From Malachius bipustulatus (lineage: Eukaryota; Arthropoda; Insecta; Coleoptera; Melyridae): a stretch of DNA of 64,000 nucleotides. Both the position numbers and the translations under genes were made by a program. How positions within the stretch are numbered: the first letter of the stretch is position 1; the number at the start of each line of letters is the position of its first letter. The notes below the pieces were generated by a model. That model searched no databases. It was given only the letters and a program-made list of their open reading frames with translations, and was not told the DNA's origin. The stretch spans positions 7,634,268 to 7,698,267 of the forward strand of contig OU342639.1 in NCBI GenBank assembly GCA_910589415.1, written 5' to 3'. This document shows positions 47,825-58,499 of this stretch, one piece after another.

Positions 47825-49269
47825 TATCATATAATAGGTACTAATATGCTGAGTGTGGCACGGAGTCAAAATGTCTCGTGTCAGCCTTGAGCTGTCATTT
47901 AAAAATTATTTTCTTGCATGTCAAGGATTCATCTTTGTCACTGTTCAGAAGTGGGAAATCATAAATTCAGTACTGGGGAGAGATGCATATTACTTATGTA
48001 ATAATATTATATTATGAAAAAAAATGTAATAATTGGATAAAACATGATGACAGTCTAGTGTTTGAATCACTGCAATAAAAGACACTGTGAGCTGGTTGAA
48101 GACAGACTAGATGACTAGAATAATATAACACACGAATACAAACTTTCTATAAAAGAATAAAAGGTTCAAGTATAACAGGCCTTTTCTATACAAAGGCTTT
48201 CCGATAGAGAATTTTCTTACTGAACCTGCTGACTGGGTAGTGCAAATATGCAAGACACAGACGTTTTGACCGCTACCACACAAATGGCAAAAAAAGCAAA
48301 ACAGATTAAAAAAAGCCTTTAAAAGTATTCAACTATAGACAGCTTCAATTCTTTAAAATTAAAAATTATTAATTAAAAAAATGAGCATTAAGATTTTTTT
48401 GGTAAATTGTCCAAATGTACTGAGGACTGTAATTGTTATTGGCTATCCTCATAAATCTAAAACTAAACTTAAAACACAGTGATTCTTATTACTGGGATTT
48501 GCATTTCATATCTATGACCTTTTAAAACCAGAACTGACCCAAACTACCGAAGAGAACAAACTACTTAGTTTATATAAATAAAATATAATAATATATTGTT
48601 AAATACTTTGTAGACATACAAGGGCTGGCAAGGATGTTATTCAACATGAACGTGCACTTTAAATGATCATATTTATACTGATTCTGGCCGGCTAACAATA
48701 AATACGGTCGTACGCATCCGTAACATCTTCATAGATTATTTTCTCAGCTCCAATAGGCTAAATATTAATTGAACTTATTTTTTTATTTTGATTTCAATCT
48801 TTGTATGAACAGTCAATTTTGAAAGCGCGTAATCACACGTCCGTGTTACTGAAATCCAAATTTTCACAGGCTAATTCGTCCACACGTCTCATCATCATGC
48901 CAAGCCTTTGCAATCATGTCGTCTGAATAGATCTGTATGCGGTTCAGTTCTACGCACACTCGGAAAAAATTACATATAAACCTTATATCTACCTACCTTA
49001 TTAACTAACATATCATCGCAATGTGTAAAATAAATAAATGAATTAAATGAGAAGACATTTTGCATGTGACTAGTACACCACACAAGAAATCAATCTACAG
49101 TTCCCATAACTCTGCTATTTCAATTCAAATCATCAAACATACATTTAATATTATTCCTTAACAATATTAAAACTAACATAAATATCTATAATATAAAACG
49201 AAAACTTAATTTATATAATAAAATGTATACATCACAGATTTAACCCAACTAATTTAGACGATTATCGAT
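47825..49269. other. Intergenic and probable semaphorin 3' UTR
   Basis: The semaphorin stop is at 49270-49272, so its 3' UTR runs leftwards from there. No definite polyadenylation signal was chosen. Nothing else recognised. Confidence 0.4.
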
Positions 49270-52200
49270 TTATTCGAAATAAAATTTATCATCGTTTAGT
49301 ATGTCCTGTTTAGTTTGTTTGTTGTGTACCCCGTTACTGTTTCTTTTCAAAGTTGCAGGCTCATAATCATTGTACTTGAGTGATTTTAATGTTCCGTTAT
49401 GAACATTATTCAATACCGTATTAGAAGTGGAGGCACTTTGTTTCTTGAACGATCGATCATGCAAAGGCACTGATATGTAGGGATTCTGTTTGGCCGGAAT
49501 GTAATGAGGAGAACTCGGGATAGGCACTTGTCGATTCTTGTAACGGTTGCACAAGAACATCATACCCACTCCCATCAATAAACCGATAATGAATCCACCT
49601 GAAGTAAAAGCTATTCCAGCACCTACGGATGGTGACATTGGTTCTGGTGACTGCTCGATGCTTATTGGCACAACATCTGAAACAACAGGATAATAAGTGT
49701 TATTATTATAATCAAAACCAGTGAAAAGGTATCAGGTTAAAAAGTCAAAAGAAATTCCTTGCTTTCAGGACAGTTTTTAAATCTGAACTTGATATTTGAT
49801 CATCAGAGTGAAATAATTGATTACCTACTTTATTAAAAGTATTGGCATTTTTCGTAAACACGAGTGAAAAATAAGTGGTAACTATAATATTGCATTGCAT
49901 CAATCAAATCAACAAAAGACTTGCTGATTTTCCACACAGTTTTTATTAACTTTGCAAATGCATCAAGACAACCAAATTAAACATCAAGTGGTCAAATTGC
50001 CACAAAGTGATAAGAAAGCATAAGTATACCTATAGTGAATTAAAAGAAAGCTTTTAATAATGGTAAGTAATCATTGTCATATTTTTATGAAATATAGAAA
50101 GTGAGACGACATCCAGAGGTCCCCCCCCCCAAAAAAAAAACTATCGGTAAAATGGATGCGATATTCGAGATGTCCTACAGAAAATAAGGATGATGGTTCA
50201 GAGTACAATGCTGTTAATTTGGCAAAATAAATAATATTAGACAGTTACGAACCTTTTATTAAATCATTGAAACACATTCTTGTTTCGATAGTTTTTCCTT
50301 TACAAATGTTCGGAGAGGGATGGTTAGTATGACATTTTCTTTTTCGATGTTGCTCATTGTTTTTATCGCATAAAGACCATTCAGTCCAATTTCCCCAACC
50401 CAAGAGAGCTGGAAATACAAATTAAATATAGTAATAAAAAGCTTCAAGTATGCCCAAAAAATTAATACTTACAATCACATTCTCCCATATCACAAGCGAC
50501 CTCCTCTTTCTCGGATCCCTTACAACTTCCACTAAGACACCTTCTCTCTCTAATCTTCACTCCCCAGCCACAGGTCACACTGCATTCTGACCACTCGCCC
50601 CAGCAACCCCATTCATCACCACAAGGCTGGGTATTGCAACGTCGCATTGCGACAATGTTGCCAGAGCTGCGGTTCTGGATACCGCCACCGCAAGCCTGCG
50701 AACACTCTGTCCAAGAAGCATGGAAGGAAGCTGTGGGAGGGGGACAACGAGCACCTTTACACAGCTCCAATTCTTCTGTCATTGTTAGCTTAAGATTTGT
50801 GTGACGATAGTGGGCTTTACAGGTTATTCTGGAATATAAATGAAGTGTAAGTGGTTTTAATAATTATAACTGCTGGAGTGCTGGGTAATACTAACTTGCT
50901 TCTCTTCTTAGTATATCCCATATCTCTGGCATCAACCCAATCAGTGTATACAGTCTTATTCCTTCCTATTCTGTAATCGTCACAATCAGTTCTACAAGCC
51001 GATATTTCAGTTCTCTCTCCATGGCAATCTCGACCTCCATTACTAGGTGTGGGATTATCGCACCTGCGCTCCCGTTTTCTAAACCCAGCGCCGCATGTAG
51101 CTGAACAGGCTGACCATTCACTCCAAGGACCCCAACGACCATCTTGTGGCAATGAAGGGCATGGAGGAATCTCAGAACAGAACGCTTCTGATCTGTCTTG
51201 GCCTACACACACTCGTCCACCATATGCAGGGGATGGATTTGTACATGTTCGAGTGCGTGTTTTCAAAGCTTGACCTAAAATATATAATAAAAAATAATAA
51301 AACAGCATTACAGATGACCACATAATAGAAATTCCAAAGTAGGTACATTGATGATGTTACAGATTGTTGTCATTAATTCCATCGATAGTTAATTCAAATG
51401 CGATTTCATAGCCTATGCTATGAAATCGCATGAAATCGAAATATGATGGACTAATTAATCCTAAGTCCTAGAGTTAGATTAGAGACCGCGTAACATGACT
51501 TCTTTTGTGAAAACCATAGCAAAGAAGGGTTAAAAGAAACCATTGAAAAAGTGCAACTACCCCCTGGAGTTGCAAGAGTTAGATGCAAGAGACAAAATCT
51601 AGAAATTCATTGATCATGTTATGTATGTGTGAAAGAAAGCAAAGAAGAAACATTGTAGACATTGTAGAAGCAACCTAATCGCTACCTCTGCCAATTTAAG
51701 TTAAGAAATATATCATAGAGCAGCTCTTCCTTTACTTTGCAATATAATTGTAGTTCAAAACAAAAATTTTTTCTCACCACAAGTTGCAGAGCATGCTGAC
51801 CAGGATGACCAATCTGACCAATCTCCATGGACAGTGCAATTGACTACAGCTATAGAAAGTCCTTTACACGTCTGTCCAGCATTTGCCGGTGACGGATTGT
51901 TACAATGACGGTACTGGCACATGCAATGATCGGGAGAGTCAGCTTCAGGAGTGGTACGATGCATACAGGGTTGCCATTCTGACCAACTGCTCCAACCTAC
52001 GAATTATAAAAATTAGGATAGCACTGCAGCACTGGTTATAATAATATTTTGTTGGTACTTACCCCCGTCGACTGGCGCGTCAAGCACAGGACAAGATGTA
52101 ACAGTTTGGATCCAGAACTTATCTAAAGGATCACCGTTTGGTGCAACAGAACAAGTTTCGTTTCGTTCATTCCATCCGCAGTATGGATCCATCGCGTTTA

Positions 52201-55200
52201 TGCAACTGTCTTTAGATAAATGCCTAAAGCAATGATCAGCTGGTATTTTAACCAATCCAGAATCACTTGTTATGTAGACCGAATTTGTCTCTTTCAAAAA
52301 CTGAATGTTTCTGATTGGTACATTGATGTTTTGTGTTGTTTGCCAGATTTCTATAACACACGTTTCTTGTGTTCTCGGCAGGACTGAGATTTTTTTAATA
52401 GTTCCTTTAGTTGACGCTACATAAATTACATGAACAACAGAATGTAATTTTGTGGATAGAGAATCAACAGTCACATGAGTGAATCGTTCCAATTCTTCTA
52501 CGTGCAAGGGATTTAAAGTCACTGCCTGCACTGCAAAATCCATTAATTGGTACTTTGATGTTTCTAACAGCTGATTATTTTGCACTGATGTTCGACATTC
52601 ATAATGGTCTCTGTTGTGGATATTGTGCTGCCCCCAGGCACTTTCAGAATTTTCACGGTACTTAAAAGGACCGTCAAAAGCTGCATCAACAGCTGATAAG
52701 TTGAAAGAACATACCGCTGAACCAACGATACTATTTTCAGGCGTTGTAAAAGTAGCATAGAAAAGATGCTCTTCTGGCACATAAGAAACACTTTGGATTT
52801 CATCAAAGTAAAAAGGGTAATCACCACTTATTGAGCAATTCAAACGAGCTTTCAAAAATGTTGTCCAGTAGTCTCTCAGTGTGGCACGACCACCTGAATC
52901 ATTCTTACATACTCTAGCTATTCGGGAATACACAACCTAGAAATATATAAATGTTTAAAAAAGTTGCTTTTGAATTGAATTAATAATTGGTTCTTCGTTA
53001 TTTAACTGTGGTCCGTTTCTGATGTAACCACTGTAGACACCTTTGGCGATGGTAAGATCAAAGCTACATTTGTGTTATCTGGGCACGAGGGGTAAACCGC
53101 TGAGGATTAAGGTGTACAAATCTGAGGATAAGGAACACCTGAGGAAGTTAGACATAGAAGAAAATGGCGTCTGCAGATTCTGCGGGAAAGGAGACGTAAC
53201 ACCACGTCACCTGCTGCTCAACTGCGATGCGATAGAACTCAAAAGAAGTAATGTTCTGGGCCACCACCAGCTAGAGGCAGGGAATTTACCCGACCTTGAT
53301 CCTCTCAAAATCCTGAAGTTTCTCAAGGAAACGGACTTGGAGAGGGTGCTTCACTAAAGGGATTCCACACCAGGCGAAGCACAGTAGAGGGGATACAATA
53401 GATCTTTTAGGTCGCAGTAACTTGATCACCCTCAAAAAATACAAATAAAAAATCTGAGTATTCTGGAGGTAATCTGAGGAAATCTGGAGGTAATCTGAAA
53501 AAATCTGGAGGTAATCTGAGGAAATCTTAGTAATTTGGAGGTAATATGAGAAATCTGCAGGTAATCAGAGGAAATCTGGAGGAAATCTGAAGGAAATCTG
53601 GAGGAAATCTCGAGGTAATCTCACTTGCTGCGATTTAGGTGCATGCGCGTTCTATGGTATTTTTATGTTTTATATGCCCGTATTGCGTAGTACCTACGTT
53701 AATATAGGATGTACCTAACCTTAATAGTCAGCAAAGTGTTTCTCGGTGTTTACGGTGTTTAGTTGGTGGATTTTTGGATTTTAATAGTGTTTTTATAATT
53801 GATTATACAGGGTGGCCCAGCGAAAAGGTATCGGGCCTAATAACTTGAAAACTGAAGATGTACGCGAAAAACGCCGAAACAGGTCGATTTTGTTGGCGAG
53901 GGGGACATATTTTCGTGACAAATTTAACTACCCAAGTTCATCCCCTTGGCAGGGGTAGCTACCCCTTTGCTTATCATCATAGGGAACAGCTATTGAGTAA
54001 TTGAGCAATTAAAACATTTTTTTGGGCCACCCTGTATGTAAGTGAAACCCAAAATGTTGGATATCGTTGTAAAGAGAATTCAAGTAGCTTTCAAATGATG
54101 TATCACTCGATAGCTGTTCCCTATGATGATAAGCAAAGGCGTAGCTACCCCTGCCAAGGGGGTGAACTTAGTTATTTAAATTTGTCACGAAAATATGCCT
54201 ACTTTGATAACAAAATCGACCTGTTTCGGCGTTTTTCGCGTACATCTTCAGTTTTCAAGTTATTAGGCCTGGTAACTTTTCGCTGGGCCACCCTGTACAG
54301 AATCTAATTGTATAGAATCTATGATAATTGTATAATTTTGTCATTCTGCAATTTACCTATAAATGCTAATACCAAAAAGGAATGCACCAAAAATTTTGTG
54401 TCAAAAATTTTATGAGTGAAAAAGAAAAAAATCACAGCTAAATGTATGCGACTACATAAAGGGAAAAAAGATGCTTTTGTATTTCCTGATGTGGAAGACA
54501 AAGCGGATGTGAACCTGGCCCAAATAAAATAGAGACTATGCGATCCCCTTGAAAATAGAGGGATTTTTACTTTTCCAGCAAACGTTTTCTAACACGTTTG
54601 CTGGAAAAACGTGTTAGAAAACGTTTCAGCAAAATCTGTGATCTGGAGGAAATCCGAGGTAATCTGGAAAAAATCTAGGTAATCTCGGAGAAATCTTTGA
54701 AATCCGAGGAAATCTTTAGGGATTACCTCCTTAACGGAATAAGGGTGTACAAATTTTTGCCAGCGGTTTACCCCTCGTCTGGGCATCAACTGAGGTATCT
54801 CGTCAACCCCAAATATGGAAGCCACTGATGAAGATGTCTATAGAACCAATTACCAATTCAATTTTCATCGACAGGGAAAGGCTACATATTTCATACATGA
54901 AAGACAACAAAATTTAATATATTTTACTTACTTTTCCGCAATTCATAAATTCTACAGCCGCTTCTCTAAATAGGAAATATACAAAATTATCAGTCTCAAA
55001 GGAGCCCACGAACTGAGGTTCGTTAAGCCAGAAATTATCATACTGTTTGGTACTTATAATATGAGTATTGACTTCTTTAGTAATTAATGATAGGGAACTG
55101 GTGAAATCTGTCGCTCCTCCGAAAAAATATTCACCAGTTTCAGTCATGTAACCTGTGACGTTTGACTGAGGGTTGCAAGGGCATTTCGCAATGCCATATA

Positions 55201-56093
55201 CCCACTGGGTTACTTCAGAAATATTTTCAATCTGCAACAGTCAAGAAAATTGTAATAGTTCTCGTTTGATTGTTCGAGATGTCTTACTTTTCTCCATGAG
55301 CACATGGGGTAGAAACCGTTTGTTCCACAAGCAAACAATTGTTTCCCATTTGTTAGTAATATTTTTATATAATTTCGACAATTTTCTTCTGTTTGCCCTT
55401 TATTTATGCATTGAAAGACTTTCGTACTATCTGCTGGCCAGGTGGCATTTTCCAATAATTCCAATTTATGTAATGAGAGTCTGTATAGGACGTCTCTGAA
55501 AAATAAAAGGGGTATACATAAGTAAGACAATATCTTTAGTCATTTCAAAAATTAAATGTGTTAATTAGAATAATACACTATATGTATAGGGTGTTTATTA
55601 AACTTAATATAACAAAAGCTCAAGGGTTTGTTCCCTGTATTATTCTAAGAAGAAATTATTATTTTCGAAAAACCTCTTGGTTTCATAGATAACCAAGGTC
55701 AAAAAGGACAATAAATTTTTTTGACAAAACTAATCAGTGTCATGGCTAATGATATCTGTGGGCACGTTGGAGCAAAACTAGAATATTTTACACATTCTGA
55801 TCATGATCGTGTGTCGCCGTCCTTCAAAAAATGTTCATTGTAAAAATACCTATAGAATTTTTTACAAAAAAGTTGAGGCTTTCAGAATACCAACTCATCC
55901 ATTAATCAATTCATGGAAATCACGTTTAGACTTCTTTGCATTCATTTTGATTTGACCATTTAATAAAAATATTGCGTTAAAAAATTGTATTACCTTGCTC
56001 CCAAAAACATTTGATTTCTGGACACATCGAACAGCATATGTGAATAGGAACTAACACCGGGTTGAGAAAATAATTCCAAAGAAGATTGTAAAT
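49270..56093 (-). CDS. Sema5c: Class 5 semaphorin (Sema5c-like), 5' end missing
   Basis: Nine minus-strand coding exons join in frame with GT-AG borders: 56093-55994, 55495-55288, 55231-54932, 52936-52063, 51996-51778, 51274-50896, 50828-50473, 50408-50253, 49676-49270, about 999 codons. The sema domain begins LFSQPGVSSYSHMLFDVSRN and continues RDVLYRLSLHKLELLENATW, NCRNYIKILLTNGKQLFACG, TGYMTETGEYFFGGATDFTS, VVYSRIARVCKNDSGG. A PSI module follows (CINAMDPYCGWNERNETC), then six or so thrombospondin type-1 repeats (WSSWSEWQPC, GDWSDWSSWSACSATCG, RWGPWSEWSACSATCG, ASWTECSQACGGG, WGEWSECSVTCGWG, WGNWTEWSLC). A transmembrane helix (FTSGGFIIGLLMGVGMMFLC) and a ~90-residue cytoplasmic tail end it. 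This layout defines animal class 5 semaphorins, plexin ligands in axon guidance and tissue architecture. The exon with the signal peptide was not found and may lie beyond 56.1 kb or outside the window. Confidence 0.95.
53043..53357 (+). pseudogene. LINE C-terminal zinc-knuckle fragment
   Basis: A 104-codon frame antisense to the semaphorin contains CRFCGKGDVTPRHLLLNCDA, a C-x2-C-x8-H-x4-C pattern found after the RT/RNase H region of many non-LTR retrotransposons. The frame is short and isolated, and likely a fragment. Confidence 0.6.
53440..53625. repeat. Degenerate short tandem array (GGAGGTAATCTG)n
   Basis: About fourteen imperfect 11-13-bp units of the type GAGG(T/A)AATCTG. A related shorter array occurs at 54638-54728 beyond the foldback. 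Confidence 0.8.
53808..54295. mobile_element. TA-flanked foldback, CAGGGTGGCCCAGCGAAA ends
   Basis: Left CAGGGTGGCCCAGCGAAAAG and right CTTTTCGCTGGGCCACCCTG are inverted, with TA on each side (53806-53807, 54296-54297). Arms are ~190 bp (AACTTGAAAACTGAAGATGT, CCTTGGCAGGGGTAGCTACC and complements). An internal GGGCCACCCTGTATG near 54024-54038 suggests a rearranged or nested terminus. Probably Tc1/mariner-derived and non-autonomous. Confidence 0.8.
54580..54626. repeat. Perfect 20-bp-arm hairpin
   Basis: AAACGTTTTCTAACACGTTT, 7-base loop, then its exact reverse complement. Non-coding, within the semaphorin intron. Confidence 0.85.
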
Positions 56094-56394
56094 CTGAAAT
56101 AATAAAATTTTATTAATAAAATATAAGTACCTAGGTATAAATCTACGCTACGCAAAAATGAAAGTGCCGCACCCAAAAAAATTCTTGGGTCTTATTGGGA
56201 ATAACTTTCGATATTCCCAGGGTATTTCGATTTTGTTTTAGCATGTCTGCAGTCCTATCCTTAATTTTTCTGCTTTGAAAGTTTTGATGAGCAAATCTTG
56301 AAATTGAATGTCTCACCTCGAGACGCGGTTTTCAAATTTTCTAATCAACACCTGTATTTACAGGCTGATGATCTCAAAAAATCAACAGTTTACT

Positions 56395-57065
56395 GTTAAA
56401 GTGCATAACTTTTTTCCTCGCCAACGTATTTTGGAAATTTAAGCCTCGGATTGTAGCTAAAAATTCAGGCAAGAAAATCCAGGGACGAGAATTGACTCAG
56501 GACAAACATTAACAACAAAATATTTTTACTTCTGGAAACAGGTTTTGTGAGGAAAATTGAATAGAAATCAACTTGTCTCGTAACAAACCTTCATTTGTGC
56601 ACACTCTCTTACTAACATGAGATAAAAAAAAACGTTGATAACAACAGCCAAATTACATCTGCACATTTTCAGGGGGAATCAGCGCTCTTTCTCACCTGAG
56701 AATAGTTGGTAATCATCGTTAACGAAAATTACACCAATCGCTAGCTCGTTTCGGTCAAGTTGTGCATTATTGCCAGGTAAGAAAAATGCAATTTGGCTGT
56801 TCTTATCAATTTAATTTCTCATGTCAACAAAAAAAAATCTTAAATTATTTAGAAATGGAGGCTAGTACGGACACTAATTAATTTTCATTCAATTTTCCGT
56901 CCCAAAGCCAGTTTCCAGAAGTAAATTTGAGTAAATTTGAATGCAATCTTATTTTTTACTGTTTGTTGTTCTGAGTCAATCTTCGTCCCTGAATTTTCTT
57001 GCCTGAAGTTTCAGCTTAAATTTACACAATAGTATAGGTTGGCGGAGAAAAAAGTTTTAAGTTTT
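56395..57065. repeat. ~670-bp foldback upstream of first visible semaphorin exon
   Basis: GCATAACTTTTTTCCTCGCC and GGAAATTTAAGC at the left pair with GGCGGAGAAAAAAGTTTTAA and GCTTAAATTTAC at the right. Inside, AATTCAGGCAAGAAAATCCA, TTCTGGAAAC and AACAGCCAAATT have complements at 56800-57005. Imperfect arms of ~300 bp around a centre near 56735. Lies in the intron or 5' region of the semaphorin. Confidence 0.7.
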
Positions 57066-58181
57066 ATGTTTATGTCCACGATCTTCATGATATTTTTATG
57101 GTTTTCCTCGGGATGAACTTTTGAAATGTTCGAATTTAAACGACTCTCTTGTCTCTTACCACAGACAAAACCTGATTGATATCGAGACTGATTTCTTTGA
57201 GATAATGCATTTTTTGATCCGTTATTATTGCATATTTCATCATCGATCATAAACATACTATGAAACTTACAGCCAGAGTCGTCGTTTATAAAATGTTGAT
57301 ATAACATATTAAAATTTGGTCTTTAACACAGCTACTGAAAACTTCTTCATTGCAGTTTAAAATTTCGCATTTTTGTTCCAAAATAATTATACTGACAGTA
57401 ACATTTGCGTATGTATCAATATTACAAATTTAAATCATCAATTTTCCATTAAATTGATAAATCACCAGTAAATCCTCTATAAGTATGTGATCATGAGTAC
57501 CTATAGTTTATAATATTTATATCAGCTTCTATTGTATAATTAACACTTTAAAATAATAAAAAATTTAAAATGAAACACCGAATAAGACTCGAATAATTAT
57601 TAATAATTATTATTATAAGTCGAATGTTATTCAGCATACGTTTCTAATCATCAAGATATAATAACTTGTTGACATTATTTTAAACAAATAAAATTAGGTC
57701 GTTTATCAGTATTAGGTACAGAAATAATATTTAAATAAAAATCTATTAATAAATGATTGATTAGAGAGACACTTACATAATATTAAACCTGAAGACAAAA
57801 TCTAAATCTTTTTTTTTTAGTACTAGGTACTCACTTATTCAGATTGTATACTTTCAGACATGAGATAAAAATAGATAATTTGATCCTTGTTTGGATACTT
57901 TGAATCTTTACAAGTTTGTATGTATTTGAAGAAGATTCCGCAGGTTATTTATATAGTGATAAATATGTTCTTTATTTCTGTTAAATAAAGATGAACACAA
58001 ATTGGGCCATACATACATTCAAAATAAACAAATAAATAATTGATGTCAACACGATGAGTGTAGCTAAGCTAATTAATTATTAAACAAAAGGTGACACCTC
58101 TTTATTAACGTTCTTTGCAGGGAATAATTTTTTAAATAATAATTTTACACATTTGTAAAAAAATCATCTAAATACATACAG
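57066..58181. other. Semaphorin 5' region, no exon identified
   Basis: The missing N-terminal semaphorin exon might lie here or further right. The 98-codon minus-strand frame at 57011-57307 lacks semaphorin or signal-peptide character and partly overlaps the foldback, so it is not called. Minus strand 57858-57832 (ATGTCTGAAAGTATACAATC and on, TAA then GTGAGT) could be a non-coding exon with a short upstream frame; very tentative. Confidence 0.3.
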
Positions 58182-58319
58182 GGTTCTACATTAGTGCATT
58201 GTTTTTTCCTAGCGACCCGCCCGTTGGAGATTGGAAAAAATATGTGAGAGAAAAGTTGTATGGTTTGAAGAGACCTGTAGCCTAACATCATTTTCGTCCT
58301 AGGACAAAGGACACACGAC

Positions 58320-58495
58320 CTTCCGCAAATTACATAAACGGTTCAAGACCCACTTGAGAAAGCTTCTACATGGCTTAGAATCAAGAGACTAAAATTGAAT
58401 TTTGGAAGTTCAGATTTCCAGCTGTAAATAAGAATCTTGAACTACACAAGAACTGCTCATTATAGGTTTCTAGGATTTTTTACTTTTACATGTAA
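58320..58495 (+). pseudogene. Short RT fragment related to the 4.2-6.4 kb LINE
   Basis: Reads PLEKASTWLRIKRLKLN and further HYRFLGF, corresponding to PLEKASTWLRVNRLKLN and VVKFLGF in the minus-strand element at 4201-6366. The bases GGTTCAAGACCCACT and TCTACATGGCTTAGA are also shared. Fragment only. Confidence 0.65.
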
Positions 58496-58499
58496 GTAT

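Larger units (their letters stand above)
53081..54783. repeat. Composite inverted-repeat block in intron
   Basis: 53081-53125 (CACGAGGGGTAAACCGCTGA and following) is repeated inverted at 54740-54783 (CAGCGGTTTACCCCTCGTCT). Inside are arrays of a degenerate GGAGGTAATCTGAGGAAATC unit (53440-53625 and 54638-54728), the foldback at 53808-54295, and the hairpin at 54580-54626. Confidence 0.6.
52937..54931 (-). other. Large semaphorin intron with repeats
   Basis: This ~2-kb intron is much longer than its neighbours (56 to 500 bp) because of a composite repeat at 53081-54783. Donor (AAAA|GTAAGT) and acceptor (TTCTAG) are clean. Confidence 0.85.

Noticed and set aside
50259..50447. 62-codon minus-strand frame at a semaphorin exon
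   Set aside because: Wrong frame; the spliced frame of 50253-50408 gives a thrombospondin repeat (WGNWTEWSLC), while this one gives nothing.
57011..57307. 98-codon minus-strand frame upstream of the semaphorin exons, considered as the missing first exon
   Set aside because: No signal peptide, no sema-domain start, no donor in the needed phase recognised, and it overlaps a foldback.
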